This document shows, piece by piece, positions 51,069 to 63,680 of a DNA stretch of 64,000 bases. Made by a program: the position numbers and the translations under genes. Where the stretch lies: assembly GCA_031310005.1 (NCBI GenBank), contig CM062388.1, forward strand, positions 1,550,001 to 1,614,000, read 5' to 3'. Source of the stretch: Dactylellina haptotyla. Taxonomy: Eukaryota; Ascomycota; Orbiliomycetes; Orbiliales; Orbiliaceae. Below the pieces are notes generated by a model that had not been told where the DNA came from, ran no database searches, and worked only from the letters and a program-made list of their open reading frames with translations. Numbering within the stretch: position 1 is the stretch's first letter; every line of letters starts with the position of its first letter.

Positions 51069-52676
51069 ATGGGTGGCCCGCCACATCCTCAAACCGACGA
51101 AGATAGGGAATACCTTCGCTCACTCTTTCCCTACTTCAAAGGTCTTCCGGAAGACTTCGAATTTCCTCTAGCTGTCAAACAGGATCCACCTTACATACCA
51201 CCTAATAACACATTCTATTGTTTTGTTACTGCAGTCATACTATGCAGTATTACTACTGTGATTGTCGTTCTCAGATTATGGGTTAGAAGGCATCGCGGCT
51301 TTGGCATGGATGACTGGGTAATGTTGGCTTCATTTGTAAGGCTATTTCCCCACTGTATCATGACAATACTATGCGCTCACGCTCTAACATTTCTTGGTCG
51401 ACAGTTCTTCTACTGTTGTTTCAATGCTGTTAATACCTTTTGTAAGCACAGAAATAGCATACAATGATATTTGATGAATCGATATGGGGCAGAACTATAA
51501 CTGACCTTCATTTCACAGCACTTTTCGGGACCGGTCTCGGGTATCATCTATACGATAATTCGATACAAGATGTTCATAATTACTTGGTTGTAAGTGACTT
51601 ATACTATTCCACTTGCTCTACATTCACGATATGCTTCGCAGCTGATATTGTTTTAGATTTTGATTCTCTACATTACATTCCTATGGTTCACGATCAATCT
51701 CACAAGGTGCTCAATTTTGCATCTCTTTCTCAGGCTGTCGCATTTACAGTCTCCCGGACAAGTGCGATATATTCGTTCCGTACTTGCATTCTCATATTTT
51801 TTCGCCGTAATAACTGTAGTATCCTGCCTCCTGGAATGTGGATTCCCTCTCAGCAATCTTTTCGAGCTCAGAGCGTACATGGACGGCACGTGTGTCGGTC
51901 CCAGATCAATGGCCTTCTATGGGCCATATGTCGCCGTCAATGTCGCACTAGATGCTCTCACATTTCTCCCTCCTATATTTATATTGTTTAAAATACCTTT
52001 GGCAGCAAGAAAAAAGTCTAATTTGATTTTCTTGCTCTTTCTTGGCGTCTTAACCATGACCATTGGTGCTGTTCGGCTATTCGTATTCTACCAATGGATG
52101 CTGGACTCCTACGATATTACATGGAATGCCGTTTCGCTTGCCCTTGGTGGGATTATTGAGAGTAGCATAGCTGCTATCATTGCCTCTCTCCCAGCACTTA
52201 ACCAATCCTTTATTGGAGTTTACAATAAAGTTACCAGACGCAAACGCGAGCGAACAAAGATACGAACCATAAGCCTCGGATTGATAACCTCTCTTTTCGA
52301 ACGAGCTTATGTTTTCAATAACCCGGTTAAGTCTTCAAACTATTCTAGTAATGCAACAGCATTGGAGGACGGTGCGATGGCAGTATCCAATTATATCGAA
52401 CTTGGGGAATCCAAACAAGGTCGGACAGGAGTTTCAATACCAAGTAATGGCCACGGAAACCACCCGGAGGCTAGTAGTGATTCACTCCCCGATCAACTCC
52501 AAGGTTTCCCATATTTCGTTGATGTGGAAAGGATTTCAGACCCAGAGATGCGGTCGGACGAGGTTGCTGACGAGTTTTCTGCGATTTCAGTACCTAAGCG
52601 AGCGAAGGTGCACTTCTCAACGAGGCGGCCGTCTTCCCCGACCATTTCGGGGATGGCCGGGTTGCATATCACTTAA
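51069..52676 (+). CDS. Fungal rhodopsin-like seven-helix membrane protein (PTH11/SAT4-like family)
   Basis: Four exons (51069-51335, 51405-51441, 51519-51589, 51657-52676) give 464 residues with all junctions in frame. The introns are 67-77 bp with GTAAGG, GTAAGC and GTAAGT donors; the third has CTGAT 10 bp before its TTTTAG acceptor. The product has a short polar N terminus and about seven hydrophobic helices (near residues 48-69, 82-105, 126-145, 167-187, 212-236, 247-269 and 281-306). It also has the family-typical RLWVRRHRGFGMDDW after helix 1 and GTGLGYH after helix 2. A polar tail of about 150 residues follows (from about 310), with RRKRERTK and many Ser/Asn. Members of this family are plasma-membrane proteins; some act as PTH11-type receptors, but most have no known ligand. 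Function here is inferred from family only. Confidence 0.85.
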
Positions 52677-53203
52677 GTTTTTGGTTTCCCGTGTGGCCTT
52701 AATGCAATATATTTATTTCCTCTCATGTTCAATTTAGCGTGTTTTACGTCCTCTTCCTTTCAGCGTCATTTTTCAGGATTGTTACGAAGTTCACGTACAT
52801 ATATAATCGAATAAGCAGAATATTCCCATTCGTTTCCTTTTTTCAAAACAGTGCACGGCGACTTGGTATGTATCGCCTATATGTGTGCAATTTTGATTAT
52901 GCAACACCACATTCTAGCTATTACTAGCTTCTGAGTTCAAATCATTCCGCTCCGAAAGCACAGGGGCCAAACATCCAGTACGACTACAAAATCCCTTAGT
53001 TGAGTGCATATAGGATCATATGTTAGTGTGTAACAAAGGCTACATCTGTTTGCATATCAGTTTAGAATGGAACAAACATGACTATATACTATAACCTATG
53101 AGGACTGCACGGCTACAGAGCATATCTTACACTTAAGAATGCCCCGTCCTAAGAGAGCATATCATCCCAAAACATAATGTTATTGGAAACCTATTTGGTA
53201 GAT
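52677..53203. other. Intergenic DNA between convergent genes
   Basis: It holds the 3' flanks of the rhodopsin-like gene and of the convergent minus-strand gene. A 62-codon ORF (52739-52927) directly after the receptor has no features of a real gene. Confidence 0.6.
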
Positions 53204-54337
53204 TTAGGATTTCCCCAGCCCAAGCTTTGATTTCATGGAATTCAACCACTTGAACGATCTTCTTTTCACCTTTCCTGCGTCCTGGGCGGTCTCGCTAATT
53301 TCTTTGGTTATTTCTAATTCCTCCGATTTGCCACCTTCAGCTGGTCTGGGATCAATTGGTTTGACTTCAGCGATTTTAGTCTCAATCGGCTGAACATTGG
53401 TGAGTTTATCGTCCAGTGGTTCCGTATAGCTTCTAACTTCACTCACGACATCCAACCACTCCTTCAACTCTGCTGATCGTTTCTCAATCTTTTTTGTCTC
53501 CCTATACCGGGCCATGTATTCTTTTCGAGCTGCGTGCCATCCATCAGGTCTTGGCTGAGATTCCTGCGTTTAAAATTTATCAGTATCTGGTCGGACCGAT
53601 CACTTCTGTATATTGACATATCTAATCCATATCGTATGCAGCGAAGCAAGCGCCCCATCACAGCTATATCTGTGGTGCAGTGCTATGTAGAGTTACGCAG
53701 GTAGCTAAATTCAGAATCCACCCTGAAGAGTAATTCATATTTACTGTCTCCTACCCGAAGACTCGCCGAACCAACATATTTTGCATGAGACGGAATTATA
53801 AAAAGTGAAACTTACTGGGGCTGAAAAGAACAACGGTGCCTCATCACTATTTCGCACCTCTTCAATATCGGACTCGGTTGCCTCCGGTTTAATAACTTTG
53901 TAGTTTACACCTAGTCTTTCATTTGTTTTCTTGATGTACTGTCCTAGGACTCCCTGGTAGCGCTTCAGAGCCATTTCAAAGTCACCACCATGAACTTTTG
54001 CCTGGCGCTTTTTTTTTAAGTCCGGGTTTTCGTTCACAATTTGGAAAATTTGGATCACGCTCCCTCCGATCGTAGATATTTCCGTCGCAAATACATCGGG
54101 TTCTCGATGTGCTTCTTCGATTTCTTCGATTTGACAATCATCAAGTTTGGATAAAATTTCCTTGTAGATTTTAGTGATTGATGTGATACGAAGGTTGATA
54201 TCTTTAGTCGCCTGTGGGATTGAGGACAAGTCGATGGAGATCTCCAGAGCCTAGATATACCTATCGTTAGCAACCTGACCAAGCTCCTATATATGCCTTA
54301 TACTATTGTTTATTGATGCACCGGCACCTACGCTCAT
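53204..54337 (-). CDS. Unknown protein of 266 residues, three exons
   Basis: The proposed exons on minus are 54337-54332 (Met-Ser only), 54250-53816 and 53563-53204, all joined in phase. Intron 1 runs from GTAGGT to ATCTAG with GCTAAC upstream of the acceptor. Intron 2 (252 bp, long for this gene set) runs from GTAAGT to ACGCAG with CTGATAAAT upstream. The N-terminal half (ALEISIDLSSIPQATKDI onward) is helical in character, with heptad-like Ile/Leu spacing and many Lys/Glu. The C-terminal half is charged, contains a TKIAEVKPIDPRPAEGGK stretch and ends in a basic KRRSFKWLNSMKSKLGLGKS. There is no signal peptide and no membrane helix. The opening resembles the start of fungal signalling-protein N-terminal domains only loosely, so I assign no function. 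The tiny first exon is the least certain part. Confidence 0.6.
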
Positions 54338-55700
54338 GTTTGTCGGTGGCTAATGTACCGCGTTTGGTTGATCCGGGATATCTGTATCGATAAGGGAGTA
54401 ACCGGGCTCTCATATAGAATGGCGAATATTTATATGCTCTCTAAGTAACACCACCAATCTTATTACCCAGTATCTACCATTCTCCATTTTAACCATGAGA
54501 GGCTTCGGGTTACTACATTTGGCCAGTGGGTCCTAAAGCGACTCTTTTAAGGGAAAGTGGTCGCGAACCTAACCCGCCGAAAATATCCACCGTATCGAGG
54601 AACATATGCCAGCCTTTCTTTTAAATTTTCTATATTATTCTAATGTATTTTTATACTTGTATTTTTAGGTGAAGCATGTATTCAAATATACCTTATGTAT
54701 ATTAATTGGTCGATCATTCTTATACCATCGATTGCTCTGTTGCATGTTGTCGGAGTCTAATTTGATCTCCTTGGAACTAGACTCCGAGTTACCCATTTGC
54801 CGTTTAGTTGGCAGGCTATTTCTATATATAATAGACGTTTTCGATTGGTTAGTGACCTGAAGCGTCGAAAACTATCACTTAAAATGTAATAGTTACACGT
54901 CTTCTTGTATATAAAATTCTGTTAACCCAAATGTAAACTATGTCCGGATTTTGGAAACCTTGATGGTATCATGGTGCGAGCTGCGCCATTGCGATAGAAT
55001 ACATGAGGAGTCTGATGATGCATTCATTCGCGTTGTATCATATATATGTGGTTTGCAATGCAACGTCTATGCTTCTACTACGCGTACCTTGGTAATTCGA
55101 GTGATTATCTAACCTATGGTCTATATTAGTCGACCATGGCTTTGCATGGCGCGAGGCTCTGGAACGATGCTTGTCGCCCCTTCGGCGGATGAACCGAAGT
55201 TTCAACTCCCTTGTCTCCTTTGATAAGCTTATAAGTGACTGTAGCTAGAAGGACGATATAAAACAGGTCTGTCCCGTCCTTTATATAAAAGCTATTATGT
55301 AACGCTACTTTTATTATCCACTTGCTCTACTGAAGGGAGGGCTACTTCAAATGCCCGACTAATAAGGAGGTATCCCATTTATTTTTGATTTGATCCGGTT
55401 TACTAAATCAAATATATATATATATAAAGGGGTTTTTCTAGTGGTGAGAGGGAGGTATGAAGAATGTGTTATTGTAGATTAATAAATGCCAGACTGAAAG
55501 GAAGGGTTACTTCAAACCTCACTACATTAACAATCACATTTTTCTGGTGGTGGTGGTGGTGCTCTCAAAAAAAGTTTTGTTTTTCTGGGTTCTCTCTCAG
55601 TTTGGTCACTTTTTTTGAAGCTCTAGTTATGAGCCCTGTATCATGATATATATATACATTGAGCAACAGTCGGGTTTAGTGCTGCGCAGCGGCCTTCTAG
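54338..55700. other. Intergenic DNA, no gene recognised
   Basis: It contains the upstream region of the minus-strand gene that starts at 54337. A TA microsatellite lies near 55411-55425 and a GGT trinucleotide run at about 55543-55561. A degenerate word appears twice: GAAGGGAGGGCTACTTCAAA near 55333 and GAAAGGAAGGGTTACTTCAAA near 55496. Short ORFs at 54669 and 55464 lack support. Confidence 0.55.
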
Positions 55701-56092
55701 TTCAAACATATTTTAACATTTATCCTTCTGAGAACCGAATATATTAATAAAGTGTTGGAGGAAAATGAAATCACCGTCCCGTTGATCCGTAACAGCATAA
55801 TAACCGGGGGAAACGGTGTTTCAGTGCTTGAGCTTATTTCCCAAGCGAACGAGTTAAGCTTCTCCAAGTGCTGGACCCTATATTAGCCAAAGCTGCTTCC
55901 AAATTAACCTTGACTGAGAGGCCGAGATCCGAAACCGTATTACCATGGAACACCTTCCCCATTTCCGAATATCACCAACCCGGTTCGAATGAAGTACCTA
56001 GAAATATCAATTTATTGGAATGGGCTGCGGACGCAATGGAGCCGGCGTTCAAGACTGAAGATTTCCTCCGTCGCCGCGGGAAAATTAACTAG
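55701..56092 (+). pseudogene. Frameshifted gene fragment, unknown family
   Basis: Two overlapping open stretches look like one broken coding sequence. Frame 1 (55701-55886) includes INKVLEENEITVPLIRNSII and ends in TAG. Frame 2 (55832-56092) includes LLQVLDPILAKAASKLTLTE and ends in FLRRRGKIN and a stop. Neither has a plausible ATG start: the would-be start of frame 2 is a CTG. No GT-AG pair in the overlap joins them cleanly, so a small insertion or deletion near 55870 is likely. The composition is coding-like, with charged residues and little low complexity. I do not recognise the family. It may instead be the last exons of a gene whose start I did not find. Confidence 0.4.
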
Positions 56093-56289
56093 CGCATTAT
56101 TTCACCAACTTTGCGTCAGACGTAGCATATGATATAACAAATCCTTATACACCCAAACAGTTACGAAGAATATAAATTTCGAGCCAAATTCGTCCTGTTT
56201 TTAAGTATTAGCATTTACATACATACAATTTACCCGAAGATAGACACCAAAAACCTAGATACACCTAGAAAATTGTTTCCCTATCAAAG

Positions 56290-57380
56290 ATGGTTCACGT
56301 TCAATATTTCGTAATTAGTAGCTTCGTTTCCGGTAGCCTGGTGTCTGCAAGTCTTATACCAAGCTTTCCAACCCGCATTCTTAAACGTGCGGACACATGG
56401 GGAGGAAGTGTTTCACTCGGCCCTTCAAAATCCACTATTATCAAGGCCGTGACAACAATAATCCCGGGACCAGCGCCGCCCTCCCAGAATGGCGAACTAT
56501 TCCTGTGGCCGGGAATGTCAAATGGCACTGGCGATTTAGTCCAAACAACCTTAGAGTCTTGGCCATCCAATTCTTGGTGTGGTGCAGTGACTGGACAATG
56601 GTAGACACCTAATGTACCTTTCGAAGCGGGGGGTTCTAACTCGGCATTAGGTGTATCCGCGCCTCTGTATTTGGCTCTTTCGGTCAATTAGACGGCAATG
56701 CTTCCCCAGTCAGTGGCTCAGACCAAGTCAGAATTGAATATACCCTCCAATCTGATCAAAACACGTGGCTCCAGTAAGCTTAAGCGTTCAATTCCGAGAG
56801 AGAATAATTTCTCGCAAGATAATATTATCGGGAAAAGGGCTGGCTAATTATATGGAAATCTTATAGAACCGTCACAAATGCCATAACCGGTGCTGTGCTT
56901 TCGACATACTCCCATGCGTCCGGACCTTATATGAGAGGCTATGGCACAGGGACGGAATGCGATAGTAGTTGTTCTGGCACGATTTCTCCACAGAGCTATA
57001 TCAACACTGTCATCACCCTAGCGTCCGCAGATACGACATTTGGAGGAACGATTGCCGTTGCTGGAGGCGCAAGTTATAGTGGTCTTACCAATAGCGGTGG
57101 TGGGAAGATTTGGTCAATTGCTTCAATTAGCATACCCGCCATGACAAGCATCAAGACTACGACAACGAAGACAACAACCACCTCATTAAAGACGACAACT
57201 TCGTCTACTAGAGTCACTACCTCATCTTCAAAAACCACCACGACCAAGACAACAACTGGAGATAGCTCTAATTGTGCCACACTTTATAGCCAATGCGGCG
57301 GTATCAACTGGACGGGGGCTACTTGCTGTGCTTCGGGGACGTGCAAATACTCGAATGATTGGTATAGTCAGTGCCTCTAG
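56290..57380 (+). CDS. Secreted protein with C-terminal cellulose-binding module (CBM1)
   Basis: The exons 56290-56600, 56651-56773 and 56867-57380 give 315 residues in frame. Intron 1 (50 bp) has a TCTAAC branch site and a CATTAG acceptor; intron 2 (93 bp) has GTAAGC, GGCTAATTA and TTATAG. A hydrophobic signal peptide (about 1-20) is followed by a Lys-Arg site at 32-33, fit for kexin cleavage. The core (about 34-235) is rich in Gly, Ser, Thr and Trp, contains [18 protein letters not shown] and [17 protein letters not shown], and has a paired-Cys CDSSC motif. It looks like a beta-sandwich of unknown catalytic type. A Thr/Ser/Lys linker (236-280) leads to CBM1 (281-315): [10 protein letters not shown]…CC…C…QCL, with Trp and Tyr for cellulose contact. 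It probably acts outside the cell on plant cell wall. Whether the core is an enzyme is not visible. Confidence 0.88.
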
Positions 57381-58835
57381 CTGATAGCAAGTGAACATGG
57401 AATATCCATTATAACGCTAGGAACTCTATACCGAGCTTGCACACTTCTACATCCGGGGTTATTCATCCGTTTTCTTATATTAGGTTTCGTTCGTGACATG
57501 TCTAGAATAAGTCCGCATCCTTGATGTTACGCACGAAGTGTTAACATTGCATTGGAATGTTCGGGTGTTCACCAAATTTACTTGTGGTAGTCAGCATCAA
57601 TAGAAAAGAGATTTCTGTTTTGAATGAGAAAGTGCGATGTATCTTCAGTATTCTAGCCCAAGGCTAGGTGCACAGGAGAGTGAATTAATAGTAAACTTGG
57701 ATTTCTTGCGCAAGTATCCGCTTTATGTGTGCCCACATGTGTTCTTGAAGTTTTTTTTAAGGGGCCTTTAAAGATGTGTTGTGCCTATTAGACGAGCCTA
57801 TACGCAATAGTTTCCTCGTCTAAATTCCAAGATAAGTACTTACTTATTTAGTTACTTAATTAAGTATTTAAATACCGTCTAGTTGCCAAGAACTGCACAA
57901 CACAATTTCTAATGCGCACGACGATGAAATCTCTTGTTCTAGCTCGAAAGTAACAGCAATGTGTCGCGAGAAAGGCGTCTTTGCCGAGTAGGTGGAAATA
58001 TATAGCCTTAGCTACCCTTCTAGCGTTTATTATACTGATGCCTTGTTGAAACCAGGTAGACAGCTGTATTGCGAACTGAATGATACCTAGTTACACGATC
58101 TGTGAAAGATGTCAGCCGTTGAAGGAGTTGCTCCCTAACATTTTTTCGTAGCGAAAACTTTCGTCGAAATAGTATACTCGTACAAGGTCTTTTGTAATTT
58201 CTCTTTGGCCAATAGATACCAATACCTAATATAGGGATAATATTTTGTATTTCCGTTCTAGGCGAGGGTGCCGACAGGGAGGATTACCGAAGTCCTTTAT
58301 ATACTTATATACTTAAGTGCGAAGAGACGTCTTACCACAGCACCCAGCCTAAAATATTACAATACTATGCCTTCACGGGTAACTAACTAGAAAGTGGCCG
58401 TGTAGCGCTGAGCGCCGACTTAACGCGCAATTGCTATCTGCTGGTGACAGTGTTTCTAGCACTTAAATGTGGCCTTGTACTTCGATCTTGGAATTAGATT
58501 TACGAGATCAGAATATAGTGTTTTTATTTGGGTTTGAGACCGAATATTTCAGTCTCGGCGCTAGACTGTGGTTGCGTTAGATTTTTGTTGTGTTGTCTGG
58601 CCTGCGAGACCAGTTGCGTTGCCACGAATATTTGATATCAAAGGTTCTGCCGTATAAAACAACACGGGATTTTTTGGGTACCACAACTAGAAATTTAATT
58701 GAGTTAGAGTACAATATAGTGGAGTTGAAGCAAGCACCAAACTAATGTCACAGTAGATATTGAATTGGTGGAACTGTGGGTGTATTTAAATTGTATTGGT
58801 TGATATTGGAAACCGATGCATCCATATGGCGTGGT
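57381..58835. other. Intergenic DNA between convergent genes
   Basis: About 1.45 kb without a supportable gene on either strand. A TTAC/TTAA-rich patch (TACTTACTTATTTAGTTACT near 57837) is simple sequence. The stretch just before 58836 is the 3' flank of the acyl-CoA dehydrogenase gene. Confidence 0.6.
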
Positions 58836-60203
58836 TTATAGCTTCGAGGAAGCAAACCCGTCTACAAGCTGTGCCCTCATTTTTATATCCTTCGCCTCCT
58901 CTCTAACAGCAAGGCTCAGCATTATCTCTTCGCTGCCACCTCCAACTACATGAACCCTGACGTCTCTGCTAATCTGCTCGATCCTTGCGCCTCGACCAGT
59001 TTTAGAATAACCAGCGCCGCCCATAATTTGTTGCGCTTCACGACAAACTTTCTCAAGACACCTCGTACTCATAACCTTTAACAATGCGGTCATGCCCCCA
59101 ACACTGACCTTAGTCTTAGTCCGTCTTGCAGTTTCTATGATGTAGCAGAGTTGTTCTAGAAAAGCATGAACTGGTTCGATGAGCAGACCGAAAGTAGCAA
59201 TTTTAGTCTGAATGGGGTAATGCTCTATCAGACGCTTGCCGAAAGTCTGTCTTTCACATGCATATTCATATGCATCTTGGGCGCACACTCGAGCAAGTCG
59301 AAGAGAAGCGGTCGCAAGACCTAGTCTTTCAGTGTTGAAATTGGACATTATTAGGGAGAAGCCTTGATTCTCGCGTCCAATCAAGTTTTCTACCGGAACT
59401 TCGACATCTTCGAAGCTAAGGAAAGTAGATCCTAGATAGAGTCAGAGGGTAAGCGGAGGAGCAATGGTTTAGGAAATACGCATACCGCTCGCATGAACAC
59501 CTTGGTTCTCCATTCTGCGACTTGTAACACCCTTTGCAGTAAGTGGTATAACCAGCAGACTGATGCCTCCATGGTTTGGACCACCGGTCCTGACAGCAGC
59601 GGTGCAATAATCGGCCCAAATGCCATTGGTGATCCATTTTTTAGTACCATTGACCACATATACATTTCCTTTTTTCTCCGCTGTCGTTTGGATATTCGCC
59701 ACATCGCTACCAGCATCGGGTTCTGTTATCCCCAAACAAAATCTAAGATCTCCGGTCGCGACTTTGGGTAACCATTTCTGACGCTGTTCCTTTGTCCCGA
59801 ACTGAGAGATAGGAGGAGCTCCTATCGAATTTCCACCATTCAGACCCCAGATGACTCCCGCCCAGCCTAATCTGGTAAGCTCGTCACTGACTATAACACC
59901 ACAGAATGTATCCCACTCATTGTATGGTATACCAGCGGGCAACGCAACACCACCCGCATCAACTGGATCGCGAACGGGGGTGACGACGCTGAATCCATTT
60001 GCACAATATCGACGGCGTACTTCTTCCGGTACCTCTCCTGCCGCCTCCCACTCCTGTGCGTGAGATGCAAGCTCTTTGTCTACGAAATTGCGGACGAATG
60101 CTCGGAGCCGCTGGTGCTTTCCTGTATAGTAGGGGTTTGTGGGGAGGTTGAGTTGGGGCAGCAAAGGTTCTGAGAATGGGGCTGTTGTGCTTGACGCCAT
60201 CAT
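58836..60203 (-). CDS. Acyl-CoA dehydrogenase with C-terminal SKL (probably peroxisomal)
   Basis: The exons on minus are 60203-59486 and 59431-58836, 437 residues. The single 54-bp intron (GTATGC to TATCTAG) joins HASG to STFLSF in frame. The product oxidises an acyl-CoA to the 2,3-enoyl-CoA with FAD. Visible signatures are CLGITEPDAGSDVA (156-169, family signature 1), FEDVEVPVENLIGRENQGF (about 246-264) and QIMGGAGYSKTGRGARIEQI (374-393). GGGSEEIM (403-410) lies where many members have GTxEI. The length fits the family (about 380-440). The last three residues, SKL, are a canonical type 1 peroxisomal signal, and no mitochondrial presequence is seen. An upstream GTG at 60263 is in frame, but the first ATG is at 60203. 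An unspecified branched or short-chain substrate is possible. Confidence 0.92.
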
Positions 60204-60754
60204 GACAAAATGAAGTGTACAAATATAGAGTGAATTGCTTGGGGTATTTGACTGACGGGGCACGAAGTATTATGTATGGGGAATATAACCTCGGCTGAAA
60301 ACGTTGCTTGAATATTGGGCTCGCGAAGGCTTGGAGGTGAGATTGTTCAGCTCCTGATATATATCCCACAACTCTACCGAGGCACAAGCAGTGTCCAAGC
60401 TATACTGATCACCCAAGCCCCTAATTCATCACCAGCTACTCTTGCTATTTCTCTACTCCTATTAACTAGAGTAGGTCTGCTCCATGACAGGGCCGACTAC
60501 ACTCGTAGCGCGAGGTGAACATACGACTGTCATGATAAAACAACGGAAACTAAGGACTCAGTCAATTTGCTTGGCAAATGAGTTCATTTCACAATGCTAT
60601 TTCGTCTCCTCCTTCAACCATAAACTCGCATGGGAATTATAATGTTACATGAATAAAGAAACGATGAGTCCCCATGAGAAACACGTAGACACCGATACGC
60701 CCAAGATAAAACGTCAAAGAAAATATATAAAAAAGAAACGCAAATCAAATAAGA
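60204..60754. other. Intergenic DNA between acyl-CoA dehydrogenase and histone H4
   Basis: Promoter side of the dehydrogenase gene and 3' flank of H4, both on minus. No other gene was recognised; the short ORFs on both strands here have no support. Confidence 0.65.
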
Positions 60755-61224
<470 letters not shown>

Positions 61225-61349
61225 TCAAGATCAAAGTGATCTTTTGATGTTTTCTTTTCTTGTAGAGACGATTTGGAGCAAGATGCGTGGAGAAGATAGA
61301 GGGGCTTGTTCGCTGGTGGGATCTGGTGCGCTTAAGAATGCCTGGCGCG

Positions 61350-61355
61350 ACGCGT
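61350..61355. promoter_or_regulatory. ACGCGT (MCB-type) site, H4 side
   Basis: Palindromic ACGCGT 174 bp upstream of the H4 start codon, in a GGCGCGACGCGTTGG context. In yeasts ACGCGT binds MBF (Mbp1/Swi6 type) at the G1/S transition. Use here is inferred. Confidence 0.55.
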
Positions 61356-62149
61356 TGGTATCAATGAAAACAGACAGCTAACCTGAAGGTTCAGCATTAG
61401 CAGATGGCAGGGGTGGTTGGCAGGAAAGGGAAAAGACCAGAAACTCCAAAACGAAAAACAGGGAAAAACAGAATGGTGTTTTTTATTTTTTGTTTTTTTG
61501 ACTAAAATGTTTTTTTTTCTTTCTTGTTTTTGTTTTACACCACGTATTCACGGAGAGTTTCTCCCCTGCCAAAATTATTATGACAAAGTACTATTTTCTG
61601 GCATTCAATTCACATCTTACTCCGTAGTGCATTTCTTTTTGTTATTGCCGCTTCTCCAAACCAAACAGAATTAGTCACATTTAAACGTTTGCAGTGGGAC
61701 AAAAAGAATAATATAGAATATCTGGTTGCGTGCGGTGCTTGTCCGATTGGACGGATTGACGGGTGGATAGTCCTTTGTTTAGCTTGCAGGTAGCGGATCG
61801 TGCATTCTCAACTGATTGGGTTCGTCTGAACTCCCATGCATGTCGGCATCGGCCTGCTGGGACGATGGGATGTGGACCTGCATATGCTAAATGTATTGCA
61901 CCAACGACGAATGATGGTGACGACACGCATATGGGAAACAAAATCAACGAAAGACAACAACAACGCCAGCAAAACCGACGGGTGGCGGATTCACGCGCGA
62001 GAAGAAAGGATCCGTCCAGCTGCTTCGAAGCACAAACAAACGCACACATGCGAGGTGGGAAGGGGAGAGCTTCGGCTGGATGTTGCTTTTTCCGGCGCGT
62101 TTCTGGGAGTTGTTTGCAGGGTGGTGGTGGCAAGCGGGTGCCAGGATCC

Positions 62150-62155
62150 ACGCGT
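62150..62155. promoter_or_regulatory. ACGCGT (MCB-type) site, H3 side
   Basis: Second ACGCGT of the shared promoter, 464 bp upstream of the H3 start codon, in a GGATCCACGCGTTAG context. Confidence 0.5.
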
Positions 62156-62447
62156 TAGTCTTTAGATGCGATGTGATTAGAGATTAACTCCTAAAAGAGC
62201 GTTTAGCACGAGCTGTTAACTTTATTGCTCCCACCAAAATGCCACCCGCTTGTTGGGGTGTTTGACCACTCTGATTTCCAGCATCCCCAAGCCCGTTTTT
62301 TTTGTGTGGTGTTTGACACTCGCTTTTCCATGTTATCTGTTTTATTTTTTTCCCTCTCTTTCCTCTCGCTGTGAAAAAAAAATAATAATTTGGAGTAGTA
62401 AAATCTGGAGTGATCCAGCTCGCTGTCCCTTCCCTCACCCGATTTTC

Positions 62448-62455
62448 TTATAAGG
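62448..62455 (+). promoter_or_regulatory. TATA-like element before histone H3
   Basis: CTTATAAG about 165 bp before the H3 start codon, followed by a CT-rich tract that is a likely transcription start zone. Confidence 0.4.
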
Positions 62456-62534
62456 ACCACACGCCCCCCAAATCCTACCTCCCTTTCTTTCTTCCCCCTT
62501 TCCTATTCCACTCTCCTCCACAACACAACACTAA

Positions 62535-63161
<627 letters not shown>

Positions 63162-63680
63162 TTTTCTTGTCCTGCTTGCGTCTTCCACTATTTTAATGTT
63201 TTGCGGATAATGTCAACACCCAAAATGTTTATGTTGATCACCGTTAATATATATTGTTAACGTCACTGCTCGACGATTAATCCAATTTTTCTCTCTTTTT
63301 CCTTCCATGGAAAGAAAGATGGGTAGATACACCGTTTCTCTGTTTGCTTCCTAGGGTCCGGGCATGCGTTTCTTTTTATTGGTTGGTTTACACGGTGTCG
63401 CAATGGGCTGTATCATATCTGGTCTTTTATCATGTTTTCTCTGGACGAAGCAATGAACCCTTGCCTTTTGACACTTCTCTTAAATACAAACTATCTAGTA
63501 AATGAACGTGAAAACAACATTGCCGACTGTTGTTGTCGTAGTAGTCAACGAGACTAAGTAGTTTGTATGATATCGTTTGGTTTTACGAGAAAGCGCATCT
63601 TGATTGTAGCCTCCTTTGTTGATCTTTGGTTGGAACAAGCACCGATTCTTTGATATCTGATTATGTTTCTATCTACCAGA
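63162..63680. other. Intergenic DNA between convergent genes
   Basis: 3' flank of histone H3 and of the minus-strand proline-rich gene. No gene, and no animal-type histone stem-loop, was recognised. Confidence 0.6.

Noticed and set aside
51464-51991. Separate 175-codon ORF overlapping the receptor gene
   Set aside because: It runs through introns 2 and 3 in other frames. The spliced model gives a continuous seven-helix protein.
55975-56000. tRNA T-loop-like word GGTTCGAAT
   Set aside because: No pairing T-stem or cloverleaf around it. It lies in a coding-like frame.
59493-60518. Plus-strand and extra minus-strand ORFs over the acyl-CoA dehydrogenase
   Set aside because: They are shadows of the conserved coding frame; none carries a family motif.
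61681-62460. Overlapping ORFs of 84-156 codons in the H4/H3 intergenic region
   Set aside because: Several frames on both strands are open together, with low-complexity translations. The region is better explained as promoter and UTR.
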